Notes under the pieces: generated by a model
The model's input: only the letters and a program-made list of their open reading frames with translations
What the model was told of the DNA's origin: nothing
Database searches by the model: none
Position numbers and translations under genes: made by a program
Shown: positions 1 through 13,770 of the stretch, piece by piece
Layout of the letters: each line of letters begins with the position of its first letter
Numbering within the stretch: position 1 is the first letter of the stretch
Assembly: GCF_964340395.1 (NCBI RefSeq)
Contig: NC_135552.1
Span: 379,001-443,000 of the forward strand
Reading direction: 5' to 3'
From: Glandiceps talaboti
Taxonomy: Eukaryota; Hemichordata; Enteropneusta; Spengelidae
DNA length: 64,000 nt

Positions 1-716
1 ATTAACCGAAATGTGTGAATGACAACGTCTACACACTCATCAAACTCACAATTACCATAAACCGATAAGCCATAGTAATGACGTAAATGTGTTTGTCAAC
101 ACTTGCATGCAGAGATTCCCCGAGGTCATAGGTTATTGAATATATTAAAGTATATATATGCATACATGGCCCAACCCACCGCTCAATGTAATCTCAATGG
201 AATGTCCGGTCTGAAAATGACATTCGCTAGACTGTTCGGGCAGGCCCTCACATGCGAAATTCGTTCGCTAATAGTTTTAGCATCGAAAGAAAGCCCGAAC
301 GTCTAGCAGCAAGACTACCAGACTGCTTGCCTTGGTATTTGGCATAGACCTTACTTGTGGTGTCTAGTTGGGAAATTGTTCACAGCAATATGATCGCATC
401 ACAGGTATGTGATTTGGGTAAAAAAATGCCATTTTTGGTTTTAAAAATTTAAATTCGAAAACTACCAGTCATACTGGTCTGAAAATTGGTGGGAACGTTT
501 GTAGGGGTGTGTAGATTAAGATTTGTTCAGGACATGATGATTCCATCAGTAATATGAAGATTAGGACTAGAAATGTGTCTTTTTGGTCAAAAAATCTTTA
601 ATTCCAAAACCACTGAGCACATTGGGCTGAAATTGAATGGGGATGCATGCGTCTGGGGGTGTATCAATGAAGAAGTATTAAGCATATAATGATTTCATCT
701 GTGATATGCTAATTAG
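1..716. other. no gene or repeat structure recognised
   Basis: I see no coding exon, tandem repeat or element end in this stretch. The only open frame is short, begins at a TTG and resembles nothing I know. Confidence 0.5.
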
Positions 717-1970
717 TCCCCACTAGACGAAGTCCAGGACGGGGACTTATGGATTTGGTTCGGTGTGTCCGTCCGTGCGTCCGTCCGCAGCCGTTTCTTG
801 GAGATGCCTGGACTGATTTTTGCCATACTTGGTACGGGGGCAACATACAATGGCATACATATGCACGTCAATTTGTTTCATGATACGATCCAATATGGCC
901 ACCTAGCAGCCATTTTGTTTGCAAATTTTCCCTGTCTAAAGCCATAACTCAGACATGCTTGAACAGATCTCATTCAAAGTTGGTATTAGGACAGTGTTCT
1001 ATGACATACATGTGCATATTCATTGTTGTCATGATACGATCCAATATGGCCACCTACCATCCATTTTGTTTGTGAATTTTCCATGTCTAAAGCCATAACT
1101 CAAACATGCTTGAACAGATCTCATTTAAAGTTGGTATTAGGACAGTGTTCTATAACATACATGTGCATATTCATTGTTGTCATGATACGATCCAATACGG
1201 CCGCCTAGCAGCCATTTTGTTTGTGAATTTTCCATGTCCAAAGCCATAACTCAAACATGCTTGAACAGATCTCGTTCAAAGTTGGTATTAGGACAGTGTT
1301 CTATGACATACATGTGCATATTCATTGTTGTCATGATACGATCCAATATGGCCACCCAGCAGCCATTTTGTTTGCGAATTTTCCATGTCCAAAGCCATAA
1401 CTCAAACATGCTTGAACAGATCTCATTCAAAGTTAGTATTAGGACAGTGTTCTATGACATACATGTGCATATTCATTGTTGTCGTGATAAGATCCAAAAT
1501 GGCCGCCTAGCAGCCATTTTGTTTGTGAATTTTCCATGTCCAAAGCCATAACTCAGACATGCATGCTTGAACAGATCTCATTCAAAGTTGGTATTAGTTG
1601 GTTGTTCTATGACATACATTTGCATATTCATTGTTGTGATACGATCCAATATGGCCGCCTGGCAGCCATTTTGTTTGCGATTTTTCTATGTCCAAAGCCA
1701 TAACTCACACATGCTTGAACAGATCTCATTCAAAGTTGATATTAGGACAGTGTTCTATGACATACATGTGCATATCCATTTTCGTCGTGATACGATCCCC
1801 CATACCCGACCCATCCTTTAATGTTGTAGGCATGTTCCATGTCCAACAAGCAGACACAACATATCTAAGTCTGTTTGATTTAGGTTCACAAGTGTTGTTG
1901 CGTGATCAGAGTAGTGGTAATTCCTTAAAAAATAATCATAGCGGGGACTATGTCATTCTCAATGACTTGT
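717..1970 (+). repeat. dispersed element built of a ~151-bp tandem repeat
   Basis: The element opens with a GGGGACTTATGG block followed by a GTCCGTCC-rich stretch. It then runs through about six tandem copies of a unit containing CGATCCAATATGGCC, AAAGCCATAACTC and GAACAGATCTCATTCAAAG, and closes with AGCGGGGACTATG and CTCAATGACTTG. The GCCATAAC word recurs at about 941, 1092, 1243, 1395, 1545 and 1697, which gives a period of 150-152 bp. A second copy with the same start and end lies at about 58,985-60,970, and degenerate pieces occur near 50.4, 52.4-53.0 and 54.0 kb. I infer a non-autonomous transposon with an internal tandem array. The short open frames across it are not genes. Confidence 0.8.
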
Positions 1971-2066
1971 TAGTTGTAAAAATGTGAATTTTGGTCAAAA
2001 ACTTAGATCTGTAGGCAAATTGTAGAGGATCTAAGGTATCCTCTGTCATGGATATGATGAACGATT

Positions 2067-2730
2067 TCTTTTTTTAGCACAACTGAACTGATAAGGTTCA
2101 GTAGTGCTATAGGCATGGTACAGTGTCTGTCTATCTGTCTGTCTGTCTGTCTCAACAAGTACTTGGTCAATGAGACTGAAATTTGGCGAGATGTTTTTGG
2201 AAGTGACATTCTGCAGATTTTGTTCAAAACATTTTGACACAATTGGCCCTAGCAACCATGACCACGTGCTTAGCAAAAACCAAATGCCAGTATATTTTGA
2301 TAACACAACAACATGATCTGGTAGGTAAGTGATTGAACAATCAAAAATGTATTAAACCATATGACCACACCAATAGCAACAGCCAAACAAAAAGATAACA
2401 ATAGGGATTCTTCACAAGTGAACAAACATTCATAAAGTGTATGCAAATATGCCTAGCAACAAGACCATGCCCATAGCAACAGCAATATGATGATGTATAT
2501 CACAAAGATATCATCAGGTATTCATAGACAAATGAACGAACATTCAAAAAATGTATGCAAGTATGTCTAGCTACATGACCATGCCCATAGCAACAGCCAA
2601 AAGATCTCGTGTATTGCAAAGATAATAACAGGGTAAGATAGGCAACTGGATAATCATTCAGGAAATGAACGCATATACCATAATAACTGTACAGTTGTGC
2701 TACAATGCCATTGGCGCTATTTTTTCAAGT
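2067..2730 (+). repeat. dispersed repeat with hairpin-like start
   Basis: It begins with TTTAGCACAACTGAACTG followed by GGTTCAGTAGTGCTAT. These form an imperfect hairpin and are followed by a (CTGT)n run. It ends near TTGGCGCTATTTTTTCAAGT. A shorter relative with the same start and a GCGCTATTTTTAAGTA end lies at 34,797-35,045, so this is a mobile repeat family. The middle part (2,330-2,640) has three loose ~110-bp direct repeats containing CCCATAGCAACAGC. Confidence 0.6.
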
Positions 2731-3190
2731 GCTTTCATCATCATGAGAAGTGAGGGCTACAGGCCTGAAATAATTTGGTAGTTGTGGATTATTTCTTTTA
2801 GGAATTGAAATGACTGTTGAAGCCTTCCACATTGCCAGTATGGTAGCAGTGTTCAGGGAGATTTGGAAAAGGTGCTAAAGGACACCACTTAACTGGTCTG
2901 CACAGAATTTAAGAGAACGACCACAAATCCTATCAGGGCCTGGGCATTTGTTCACACTAATCAATTTCAAGGATTTGGTAACATGTTCCTCACTGATTAA
3001 GATGGTGTTTTCAGACAATAATGAAGATTTTCAAATTTGTAATTTCGGATGAAAAATCATGAGTTTCAAAATGGGTAAAGATTTAGTTAAAGACAACTGG
3101 TAACACCATGTCGGTTCCACCTTCTATGCTGACTTTGGAGTGTTTTGCCATATTCTTGATTTCCTGACAGGCCATATGAATGTTGCCTTG
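2731..3190 (-). pseudogene. non-LTR retrotransposon reverse-transcriptase fragment
   Basis: On the minus strand the stretch 2,731-3,010 reads, with several breaks, as the region just before and at the start of a LINE-type reverse transcriptase. A 'KCPGPDRI' motif is followed by an 'LFQISLNTATI' helix, then 'WKASTVISIPKRNN' and 'NYFRPVALTS'. In LINE polymerases this order corresponds to the linker and the first RT fingers motifs. An in-frame stop interrupts it. 3,010-3,190 may hold the preceding linker but is weaker. There is no downstream palm domain or poly(A) end, so this is a decayed internal fragment. The family could be CR1/L2-like or Jockey-like; I cannot tell. Confidence 0.7.
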
Positions 3191-3890
3191 GGTAATCTTT
3201 GATTCTATTTTGTTTTAATTTGTACTTCAGTTTAGCATTAAATGTTTCCCAATGGCCAGTCTAGCCTCCTTTAGTTATTCACTTCTTTCTTATCGCTCAT
3301 GCTACCCTTTTCTATTTGTTAACATATTTACCCTGTGTAGTCGCTAATTTAGTATGGTGCTAGTCATAGTCAAGCAGTCCACACTGAGTCACGGCCAATA
3401 TCAATACCTGTCATGTAAATATGATATATGGGAGGGGGATGATCAAGTGATGGGGGCCAGGGTGAGCTTGTTTTCGGGAGGGTGGTCAGTGATTTTTTGG
3501 CCTAATGGAAAAATTCACCAACCCAACCCACCACGCTGGAGAAACTGACCAGTCCCTTAAATTATATCCCCCACACATTAATGTTCTATCCAACAGCGGA
3601 ACTGTCACAAATGTTGAAGATATCCACAAGACACGATAGAAGAGAGAGAATCTAATATCTCACCGAGTGTTCTTGTTCTCCATGTTGTTCCTGTCTAGAC
3701 TTTGCCTGGACTGTATTATTCTTATACCAAATCGGATACTTAGCAATATTGGCCATGTATTTCTTGTTCACCTATTAAAGAGACATTTCTCATTTTAAGC
3801 TTCTCATTTTCAAATGAATGCAGAGATTCTTTGGTCATACTTCCATCCCTACACCTTTATGGTTTGTGGTCACAGAGTAAGGCTATATGT
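3191..3890. other. no gene recognised
   Basis: Non-repetitive AT-rich sequence with no supportable exon. The open frame at 3,354-3,548 has no homology that I recognise. Confidence 0.45.
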
Positions 3891-4696
3891 ATTCTTCAAA
3901 TTACTCACACAGTAAGTCTATGTATTCTACAAATTACTCACACAGTATATGTATTCTTCAAATAACTCAAACAATAAGTCTTAGACTGTCAGCAGTTGTC
4001 TTGACTTTTATGTAATTTATCTTTAATACTATTGTTGCCACTGAAATTAATAGAATTAAACATGGTGTGCGCAGGACATTCCATGAAGTCAAGATGACTG
4101 TCCTAACTCGCCATATTTTTATTTCTATGAATTATTCGTGAGTGTCCTCATCTATTTGCATAACAAAACAAATGTAGCATTTTTGTGTGCACATGACTAC
4201 GGATGACTGACATGTCGACAGGCAGGCGTAAAACATGCATTATGTCGTTCATTGACATAACTCACATATATACGGTTTACGGCCTCAGTAAAGAATGTTC
4301 AGTTCACTTCAGGGATAACGTTAGGTCTATCAAGACGACTGTCCTAACTCGCCGTACTTTCATTTCTAGTAGAAAGTCACATGCATGATTACGCGTCAAC
4401 AGCTGTTTGGCTGTCCACCATGATTATGTAAATTATATGTTAATCATGAATACAGTGTCTTTAACTTGCATGCCTGCACTAGGGGGTGTTTTGGAGGAGA
4501 TAGTACAGATACTAGATTATATTTTATGTGTTCCAATCCTCAGTGAGTGAGTAGTGTGCGTTCTGTATGCATGTGCATTGTGCATGCTGACTAATGGATT
4601 ATATACCATAGGTTATGTACTTGCAGACAACTAGTATTTAAATAAAACATTTCAGAATGTGTTTTAGGAATACAATTATATAATCTTGTCTGAATA
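3891..4696. other. edge of minisatellite and spacer with a small direct repeat
   Basis: 3,891-3,970 holds the first three degenerate monomers of the large minisatellite. 3,971-4,696 is unrelated spacer. Within the spacer a ~50-bp segment containing GACTGTCCTAACTCGCC occurs twice (about 4,093 and 4,337), which looks like a local duplication. No gene is seen. Confidence 0.55.
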
Positions 4697-6640
4697 CAGA
4701 CTAAGTCAGTCTCTGTATTCTACAAATTACTCACACAGTAAATCTTTGTATTCTACAATTACTCAAAGTAAGTCTATTCTACAAATTACTCACAGTAAGT
4801 CTATGTATTCTACAAATTACTCACACAGTAAGTCTGTATTCTACAAATCACTCACACAGTAAGTCTGTATTCTACAATTACTCACAGTACGTCTGTATTC
4901 TACAAATTACTCACACAGTAAGTCTATGTATTATACAAATTACTCACAGTAAGTCTATGTATTCTACAAATTACTCACAGTAAGTCTGTATTCTACAAAT
5001 TACTCACACAGTATGTATTCTACAAATTACTCACAGTAAGTCTGTATTCTACAAATTACTCACAAAGTAAGTCTGTATTCTACAAATTACTCACAGTAAG
5101 TCTATTCTACAAATTACTCACACAGTAAGTCTATGTATTATACAAATTACTCACAGTAAGTGTATGTGTTATACAAATTACTCACAGTAAGTCTATGTAT
5201 TCTGCAAATTACACAGTAAGTCTATGTATTCTACAAATTACTCACAGTAAGTCTGTATTCTACAAATTACTCACACAGTAAGTCTATGTATTCTGCAAAT
5301 TACACAGTAAGTCAATGTATTCTACAAATTACTCACACAGTAAGTCTGTATTCTACAATTACTCACAGTAAGTCTATGTATTCTGCAAATTACACAGTAA
5401 GTCTATGTATTCTACAAATTACTCACACAGTAAGTCTGTATTCTACAATTACTCACAGTAAGTCTATGTATTATACAAATTACTCACACAGTAAGTCTAT
5501 GTATACTACAGTTACTCACAGTAAGGCTATTTGTTCTACAAATTACTCACGGTAAGTCTGTATTCTACAGTAAGTCTATGTATTCTACAATCTACTCACA
5601 CTAAGTGAATTCTACACTTACTCACAGTAAGTCTGTATTCTACAAATTACTCGCACACTAAGTCTATTCTACAATTACTTACAGTAAGTGTGCATTTTAC
5701 AAAGCACTCACCGTAAGTCTGTATTCTACATTATTCACAGTAAGTATATGTATTCTACATTACTCACAGTAAGGCCATGTGTTTACAAATTACTCACAAA
5801 GCACAGTATGTCTATGTATTCTACAAATTGCTCACACAGTAAGTCTCTGTATTCCACAATTACAGTAAGGCTATGTGTTCTAAAAAGTACAGTAAATCTA
5901 TGCATTCTACAAATTACTCACACAGTATGTCGATGTATTCTACAAATTACAGTGTGAGTATGTATTCTACAAATCACACTAAGTCTATATTCTACAAATC
6001 ACAGTATGTCTATGTATTCTACAAATCACAGTATGTCTATGTATTCTTTAAATTACAGTGTGTGTGTATGTATTCTACAAATTAAAGTATGTACTCTGTA
6101 TTCTACAAATCATGGTATAGTCTATGTATTCTACAAAGCACAGTATGTCTTTGTATTCTACAAATTACGGCATGTCTATGCATTCTACAAACCACAGTAT
6201 GTCATCTATGTATTCTACAAATTACAGTGTGAGTATGTATTCTACAAATCACACTAAGTCTATATTCTACAAATCACGGTATGTCTATGTATTCTACAAA
6301 TCACAGTATGTCTATGTATTCTTTAAATTACAGTGTGTGTGTATGTATTCTACAAATTAAAGTATGTATGTATTCTACAAATTAAAGTATGTCTGTATTC
6401 TACAAATCATGGTATAGTCTATGTATTCTACAAATCACAGTATGTCTTTGTATTCTACAAATTACGGCATGTCTTTGTATTCTACAAATTACGGCATGTC
6501 TATGCATTCTACAAACCACAGTATGTCTATGTATTCTACAAATTACAATACATAGATCTATGTATTCTACAAATTACTCACAATAAGTCTGTGTATTCTA
6601 CAAATTACTCGCACATTAATTAGTCTGTGTATTCCACAAA
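4697..6640 (+). repeat. minisatellite, monomeric part (~31-33 bp unit)
   Basis: Tandem copies of a unit reading roughly TCTATGTATTCTACAAATTA followed by CTCACACAGTAAG. Units vary from about 23 to 33 bp through loss of CACA, of TCTATG, or of the CTCAC step. Near 5,900-6,420 a variant with ATCACAGTATG or ATTACAGTGTG replaces the standard 3' half. A ~275-bp block of that variant is itself repeated (about 5,928-6,085 and 6,203-6,360). Open frames here all read variants of YSTNYS or FYKSQ and are periodic artefacts. Confidence 0.95.
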
Positions 6641-9600
6641 TTACTCAGTAAATTTATGTATTGTACAAATTACTCGCACATTAATTAGTCTATGCATTCC
6701 ACAAATTACTCAATAAGTTTATGTATTCTACAAATTACTCACACATTAATTAGTCTAATGCATTCCACAAATTATTCAATAAGTTTATATGTATTCTACA
6801 AATTACTCACACATTAATTAGTCTATGCATTCCACAAATTACTCAATAAGTTTATGTATTCTACAAATTACTCACACATTAATTAGTGTATGCATTCCAC
6901 AAATTACTCAATAAGTTTATGTATTCTACAAATTACTCACACATTAATTAGTCTATGTATTCCACAAATTACTCAATAAGTTTATGTATTCTACAAATTA
7001 CTCACACATTAATTAGTCTATGTATTCCACAAATTACTCAATAAGTTTATGTATTCTACAAATTACTCACACATTAATTAGTCTATGTATTCCACTAATT
7101 ACTCAATAAGTTTATGTATTCTACAAATTACTCACACATTAATTAGTCTATGTATTCCACTAATTACTCAATAAGTTTAAGTATTCTACATATTACTCAC
7201 ACATTAATTAGTCTATGTATTCCACTAATTACTCAATAAGTTTATGTATTCTACAAATTACTCACACATTAGTCTATGTATTCCACAAATTACTCAATAA
7301 GTTTATGTATTCTACAAATTACTCACACATTAATTAGTCTAATGCATTCCACAAATTACTCAATAAGTTTATGTATTCTACAAATTACTCACACATTAAT
7401 TAGTCTATGTATTCCACAAATTACTCAATAAGTTTATGTATTCTACAAATTACTCACACATTAATTAGTCTAATGCATTCCACAAATTATTCAATAAGTT
7501 TATATGTATTCTACAAATTACTCACACATTAATTAGTCTATGCATTCCACAAATTACTCAATAAGTTTATGTATTCTACAAATTACTCACACATTAATTA
7601 GTGTATGCATTCCACAAATTACTCAATAAGTTTATGTATTCTACAAATTACTCACACATTAATTAGTCTATGTATTCCACAAATTACTCAATAAGTTTAT
7701 GTATTCTACAAATTACTCACACATTAATTAGTCTATGTATTCCACAAATTACTCAATAAGTTTATGTATTCTACAAATTACTCACACATTAATTAGTGTA
7801 TGCATTCCACAAATTACTCAATAAGTTTATGTATTCTACAAATTACTCACACATTAGTCTATGTATTCCACTAATTACTCAATAAGTTTATGTATTCTAC
7901 AAATTACTCACACATTAGTCTATGAATTCCACAAATTACTCAATAAGTTTATGTATTCTACAAATTACTCACACATTAGTCTATGTATTCCACTAATTAC
8001 TCAATAAGTTTATGTATTCTACAAATTACTCACACATTAGTCTATGTATTCCACAAATTACTCAATAAGTTTATGTATTCTACAAATTACTCACACATTA
8101 ATTAGTCTAATGCATTCCACAAATTACTCAATAAGTTTATGTATTCTACAAATTACTCACACATTAGTCTATGTATTCCACTAATTACTCAATAAGTTTA
8201 TGTATTCTACAAATTACTCACACATTAGTCTATGTATTCCACAAATTACTCAATAAGTTTATGTATTCTACAAATTACTCACACATTAATTAGTCTAATG
8301 CATTCCACAAATTACTCAATAAGTTTATGTATTCTACAAATTACTCACACATTAGTCTATGTATTCCACAAATTACTCAATAAGTTTATGTATTCTACAA
8401 ATTACTCACACATTAATTAGTCTAATGCATTCCACAAATTACTCAATAAGTTTATGTATTCTACAAATTACTCACACATTAATTAGTCTATGTATTCCAC
8501 AAATTACTCAATAAGTTTATGTATTCTACAAATTACTCACACATTAATTAGTCTATGTATTCCACAAATTACTCAATAAGTTTATGTATTCTACAAATTA
8601 CTCACACATTAGTCTATGTATTCCACTAATTACTCAATAAGTTTATGTATTCTACAAATTACTCACACATTAGTCTATGTATTCCACAAATTACTCAATA
8701 AGTTTATGTATTCTACAAATTACTCACACATTAATTAGTCTAATGCATTCCACAAATTACTCAATAAGTTTATGTATTCTACAAATTACTCACACATTAA
8801 TTAGTCTATGTATTCCACAAATTACTCAATAAGTTTATGTATTCTACAAATTACTCACACATTAATTAGTCTATGTATTCCACTAATTACTCAATAAGTT
8901 TATGTATTCTACAAATTACTCACACATTAATTAGTCTATGTATTCCACTAATTACTCAATAAGTTTATGTATTCTACAAATTACTCACACATTAATTAGT
9001 CTGTGTATTCCACTAATTATACAATAAGTTTATGTATTCTACAAATTACTCACACATTAATTAGTCTATGTATTCCACAAATTATACAATAAGTTTATGT
9101 ATTCTACAAATTACTCACACATTAATTAGTCTATGTATTCCACTAATTACTCAATATGTTTATGTATTCTACAAATTACTCACACATTAATTAGTCTATG
9201 TATTCCACAAATTACTCAATAAGTTTATGTATTCTACAAATTACTCACACATTAATTAGTCTATGTATTCCACTAATTACTCAATAAGTTTATGTATTCT
9301 ACAAATTACTCACACATTAATTAGTCTATGTATTCCACTAATTACTCAATAAGTTTATGTATTCTACAAATTACTCACACATTAATTAGTCTATGCATTC
9401 CACAAATTATACAATAAGTTTATGTATTCTACATATTACTCACACATTAATTAGTCTATGTATTCCACAAATTACAGTATGCCTATGTATTCTACTAAAT
9501 ACAGTATGACTATGTATTCTACAAATTACAGTGTGAGTATGTATTCTACAAATCACACTGTCTATATTCTACAAATCACAGTATGTCTATGTATTCTTTA

Positions 9601-12600
9601 AATTACAGTGTGTGTATGTATTCTACAAATTAAAGTATGTATGTATTCTACAAATTAAAGTATGTCTGTATTCTACAAATCACGGTATGTCTATGCATTC
9701 TACAAATCACAGTATGTCTATGTATTCTATGAATTACAATACATCTATGTATTCCACAAATTACTCAGTAAGATTATGTATTCCACAAATTACTCACAAT
9801 AAGTTTATGTATTGTACAAATTACTCACACATTAATTAGTCTATGCATTCCACAAATTACTCAATAAGTTTATGTATTCTACAAATTACTCACACATTAA
9901 TTAGTCTAATGCATTCCACAAATTATTCAATAAGTTTATATGTATTCTACAAATTACTCACACATTAATTAGTCTATGCATTCCACAAATTACTCAATAA
10001 GTTTATGTATTCTACAAATTACTCACACATTAATTAGTGTATGCATTCCACAAATTACTCAATAAGTTTATGTATTCTACAAATTACTCACACATTAATT
10101 AGTCTAATGCATTCCACAAATTATTCAATAAGTTTATATGTATTCTACAAATTACTCACACATTAATTAGTCTATGCATTCCACAAATTACTCAATAAGT
10201 TTATGTATTCTACAAATTACTCACACATTAATTAGTGTATGCATTCCACAAATTACTCAATAAGTTTATGTATTCTACAAATTACTCACACATTAATTAG
10301 TCTATGTATTCCACAAATTACTCAATAAGTTTATGTATTCTACAAATTACTCACACATTAATTAGTCTATGTATTCCACAAATTACTCAATAAGTTTATG
10401 TATTCTACAAATTACTCACACATTAATTAGTCTATGTATTCCACTAATTACTCAATAAGTTTATGTATTCTACAAATTACTCACACATTAATTAGTCTAT
10501 GTATTCCACTAATTACTCAATAAGTTTAAGTATTCTACATATTACTCACACATTAATTAGTCTATGTATTCCACTAATTACTCAATAAGTTTATGTATTC
10601 TACAAATTACTCACACATTAGTCTATGTATTCCACAAATTACTCAATAAGTTTATGTATTCTACAAATTACTCACACATTAATTAGTCTAATGCATTCCA
10701 CAAATTACTCAATAAGTTTATGTATTCTACAAATTACTCACACATTAATTAGTCTATGTATTCCACAAATTACTCAATAAGTTTATGTATTCTACAAATT
10801 ACTCACACATTAATTAGTCTAATGCATTCCACAAATTATTCAATAAGTTTATATGTATTCTACAAATTACTCACACATTAATTAGTCTATGCATTCCACA
10901 AATTACTCAATAAGTTTATGTATTCTACAAATTACTCACACATTAATTAGTGTATGCATTCCACAAATTACTCAATAAGTTTATGTATTCTACAAATTAC
11001 TCACACATTAATTAGTCTATGTATTCCACAAATTACTCAATAAGTTTATGTATTCTACAAATTACTCACACATTAATTAGTCTATGTATTCCACAAATTA
11101 CTCAATAAGTTTATGTATTCTACAAATTACTCACACATTAATTAGTGTATGCATTCCACAAATTACTCAATAAGTTTATGTATTCTACAAATTACTCACA
11201 CATTAGTCTATGTATTCCACTAATTACTCAATAAGTTTATGTATTCTACAAATTACTCACACATTAGTCTATGAATTCCACAAATTACTCAATAAGTTTA
11301 TGTATTCTACAAATTACTCACACATTAGTCTATGTATTCCACTAATTACTCAATAAGTTTATGTATTCTACAAATTACTCACACATTAGTCTATGTATTC
11401 CACAAATTACTCAATAAGTTTATGTATTCTACAAATTACTCACACATTAATTAGTCTAATGCATTCCACAAATTACTCAATAAGTTTATGTATTCTACAA
11501 ATTACTCACACATTAGTCTATGTATTCCACTAATTACTCAATAAGTTTATGTATTCTACAAATTACTCACACATTAGTCTATGTATTCCACAAATTACTC
11601 AATAAGTTTATGTATTCTACAAATTACTCACACATTAATTAGTCTAATGCATTCCACAAATTACTCAATAAGTTTATGTATTCTACAAATTACTCACACA
11701 TTAGTCTATGTATTCCACAAATTACTCAATAAGTTTATGTATTCTACAAATTACTCACACATTAATTAGTCTAATGCATTCCACAAATTACTCAATAAGT
11801 TTATGTATTCTACAAATTACTCACACATTAATTAGTCTATGTATTCCACAAATTACTCAATAAGTTTATGTATTCTACAAATTACTCACACATTAATTAG
11901 TCTATGTATTCCACAAATTACTCAATAAGTTTATGTATTCTACAAATTACTCACACATTAGTCTATGTATTCCACTAATTACTCAATAAGTTTATGTATT
12001 CTACAAATTACTCACACATTAGTCTATGTATTCCACAAATTACTCAATAAGTTTATGTATTCTACAAATTACTCACACATTAATTAGTCTAATGCATTCC
12101 ACAAATTACTCAATAAGTTTATGTATTCTACAAATTACTCACACATTAATTAGTCTATGTATTCCACAAATTACTCAATAAGTTTATGTATTCTACAAAT
12201 TACTCACACATTAATTAGTCTATGTATTCCACTAATTACTCAATAAGTTTATGTATTCTACAAATTACTCACACATTAATTAGTCTATGTATTCCACTAA
12301 TTACTCAATAAGTTTATGTATTCTACAAATTACTCACACATTAATTAGTCTGTGTATTCCACTAATTATACAATAAGTTTATGTATTCTACAAATTACTC
12401 ACACATTAATTAGTCTATGTATTCCACAAATTATACAATAAGTTTATGTATTCTACAAATTACTCACACATTAATTAGTCTATGTATTCCACTAATTACT
12501 CAATATGTTTATGTATTCTACAAATTACTCACACATTAATTAGTCTATGTATTCCACAAATTACTCAATAAGTTTATGTATTCTACAAATTACTCACACA

Positions 12601-13760
12601 TTAATTAGTCTATGTATTCCACTAATTACTCAATAAGTTTATGTATTCTACAAATTACTCACACATTAATTAGTCTATGTATTCCACTAATTACTCAATA
12701 AGTTTATGTATTCTACAAATTACTCACACATTAATTAGTCTATGCATTCCACAAATTATACAATAAGTTTATGTATTCTACATATTACTCACACATTAAT
12801 TAGTCTATGTATTCCACAAATTACAGTATGCCTATGTATTCTACTAAATACAGTATGACTATGTATTCTACAAATTACAGTGTGAGTATGTATTCTACAA
12901 ATCACACTGTCTATATTCTACAAATCACAGTATGTCTATGTATTCTTTAAATTACAGTGTGTGTATGTATTCTACAAATTAAAGTATGTATGTATTCTAC
13001 AAATTAAAGTATGTCTGTATTCTACAAATCACGGTATGTCTATGCATTCTACAAATCACAGTATGTCTATGTATTCTATGAATTACAATACATCTATGTA
13101 TTCCACAAATTACTCAGTAAGATTATGTATTCCACAAATTACTCACAATAAGTTTATGTATTGTACAAATTACTCACACATTAATTAGTCTATGCATTCC
13201 ACAAATTACTCAATAAGTTTATGTATTCTACAAATTACTCACACATTAATTAGTCTAATGCATTCCACAAATTATTCAATAAGTTTATATGTATTCTACA
13301 AATTACTCACACATTAATTAGTCTATGCATTCCACAAATTACTCAATAAGTTTATGTATTCTACAAATTACTCACACATTAATTAGTGTATGCATTCCAC
13401 AAATTACTCAATAAGTTTATGTATTCTACAAATTACTCACACATTAATTAGTCTATGTATTCCACAAATTACTCAATAAGTTTATGTATTCTACAAATTA
13501 CTCACACATTAGTCTATGTATTCCACAAATTACTCAGTAAGTTTATGTATTCTACAAATTACTCACACATTAGTCTATGTATTCCACAAATTACTCAATA
13601 AGTTTATGTATTCTACAAATTACTCACACATTAATTAGTCTAATGCATTCCACAAATTACTCAATAAGTTTATGTCTTCTACATATTACTCACACATTAA
13701 TTAGTCTGTGTATTCCACAAATTACAGTAAGTCTATGTATTCTACAAATTAGTCACACAG
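6641..13760 (+). repeat. minisatellite, dimeric part (65-bp higher-order unit)
   Basis: The array changes to a regular 65-bp unit made of two related monomers. One contains TTTATGTATTCTACAAATTA then CTCACACATTAATTAG. The other contains TCTATGTATTCCACAAATTA then CTCAATAAG. Common variants lack AATT after ACATT (61 bp), have TCTAATGCATTCC, or have CACTAATTAC. An island of the older monomer type interrupts at about 9,470-9,740 and again at about 12,819-13,089. Nothing here is coding. Confidence 0.95.
6741..13438 (+). repeat. 3,349-bp block of the minisatellite present twice in tandem
   Basis: The order of monomer variants in about 6,741-10,089 is repeated in about 10,090-13,438 at a constant offset of 3,349 bp. 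Shared landmarks include the ATTATTCAATAAGTTTATATG variant at the start, the AGTTTAAGTATTCTACATATT variant, the TCTATGAATTCC variant, and the non-dimeric island with TACAGTATGCCTATG and TAAATACAGTATGACTATG. Every landmark I compared matches. The copies diverge at the 3' edge (near 13,450), where the second continues into TCTATGTATTCC instead of TCTAATGCATTCC. This is a recent unequal exchange, or possibly an assembly duplication. Confidence 0.85.
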
Positions 13761-13770
13761 TAAAGCTATG

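Noticed and set aside
5286-6623. Open frames reading YSTNYS / FYKSQYV repeats
   Set aside because: They follow the repeat period and occur in several frames; no start context, splice signals or non-repetitive sequence support a gene.
4697-13760. CRISPR-like appearance of regular repeats
   Set aside because: Repeats are contiguous or dimeric with no unique spacers, in eukaryotic DNA; this is a minisatellite.
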